Source: Rhizobium oryziradicis
GTDB lineage: Bacteria > Pseudomonadota > Alphaproteobacteria > Rhizobiales > Rhizobiaceae
Reading direction: 5' to 3'
Assembly (NCBI RefSeq): GCF_001939045.1
Contig: NZ_MKIM01000028.1
Coordinates: 794,528-858,527, forward strand
DNA: 64,000 nucleotides
The notes under the pieces are model-generated. The model saw only the letters and a program-made list of their open reading frames with translations, was not told the origin of the DNA and made no database searches. The position numbers and the translations under genes are program-made. Below, in pieces: positions 63,952 to 64,000 of the stretch (positions are counted from its first letter, which is position 1; the number at the start of each line of letters is the position of its first letter).

Positions 63952-64000
63952 ATGGACGACGAACTCTCACCCGCCGATTTCATTCAGGCCAGTCGTGTTT
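63952..64000 (+). CDS. Partial gene running off the window end
   Basis: Sixteen codons (MDDELSPADFIQASRV) are open to the window end from an ATG preceded by GGGGG about eight bases upstream. It is too short to identify. It begins 18 bp outside the putative transposon end, so its promoter region may have been altered by the insertion. Confidence 0.4.
   Translation, partial: MDDELSPADFIQASRV

Overview
The window is chromosomal DNA from an alphaproteobacterium, most likely a Rhizobiaceae member (Rhizobium, Agrobacterium or Allorhizobium group). The clearest signs are a giant hendecad-repeat protein of the Growth Pole Ring (GPR/RgsE) type, a zinc-finger-less DksA, DUF2336, DUF6481, DUF1328 and BTLCP proteins, a folE-hisI-patatin run, znuA divergent from znuCB-zur, and a malonate (mat) locus. 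A dispersed rhizobial-type intergenic repeat recurs six times. No rRNA, tRNA, CRISPR array or intact insertion sequence was found.

Layout. 0-9 kb: dksA, a SixA-like phosphatase, ycjX-ycjF, the folP-folB-folK folate genes, a DUF922 secreted protease-like protein, a probable small RNA, a 2Fe-2S ferredoxin and an Hpt protein. 9.3-16.9 kb: the 2,496-residue GPR-like polar growth protein with a 17-unit, 44-residue tandem array. 17-24 kb: LysR/MFS divergent pair, DUF6481, cold-shock protein, thioesterase, then pyrG, secG and tpiA. 24-35 kb: an exported hydrolase, parE, an atypical metallophosphoesterase, GNAT, DUF2336, a divergent CitE-like protein, flavin reductase, nitroreductase and two exported proteins. 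35-42.6 kb: thrS, DUF2267-yidD-IscU-like, folE, hisI, patatin, CBS and rhomboid genes. 42.6-50.5 kb: an acid phosphatase fused to an autotransporter-type repeat behind a probable PHO box, a double-PilZ protein, BTLCP, a DD-carboxypeptidase with SPOR domain and a gamma-carbonic anhydrase.

50.4-55 kb is a zinc-homeostasis locus: zur, znuB and znuC on the minus strand, znuA and a COG0523 GTPase on the plus strand. Two near-identical palindromes share a 15-bp core, one between znuC and znuA and one just upstream of the GTPase, so both transcription units look Zur controlled. 55-61.7 kb is a malonate-use operon: a divergent GntR regulator, a three-part TRAP transporter, malonyl-CoA decarboxylase and malonyl-CoA synthetase, tightly coupled by overlapping starts and stops.

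62-64 kb is different in character: a DUF1328 gene, then non-coding sequence and a decayed tniB/tniQ-type transposon remnant with at least three disabling mutations, ending in a possible TGTC-type transposon terminus just before a gene that runs off the window.
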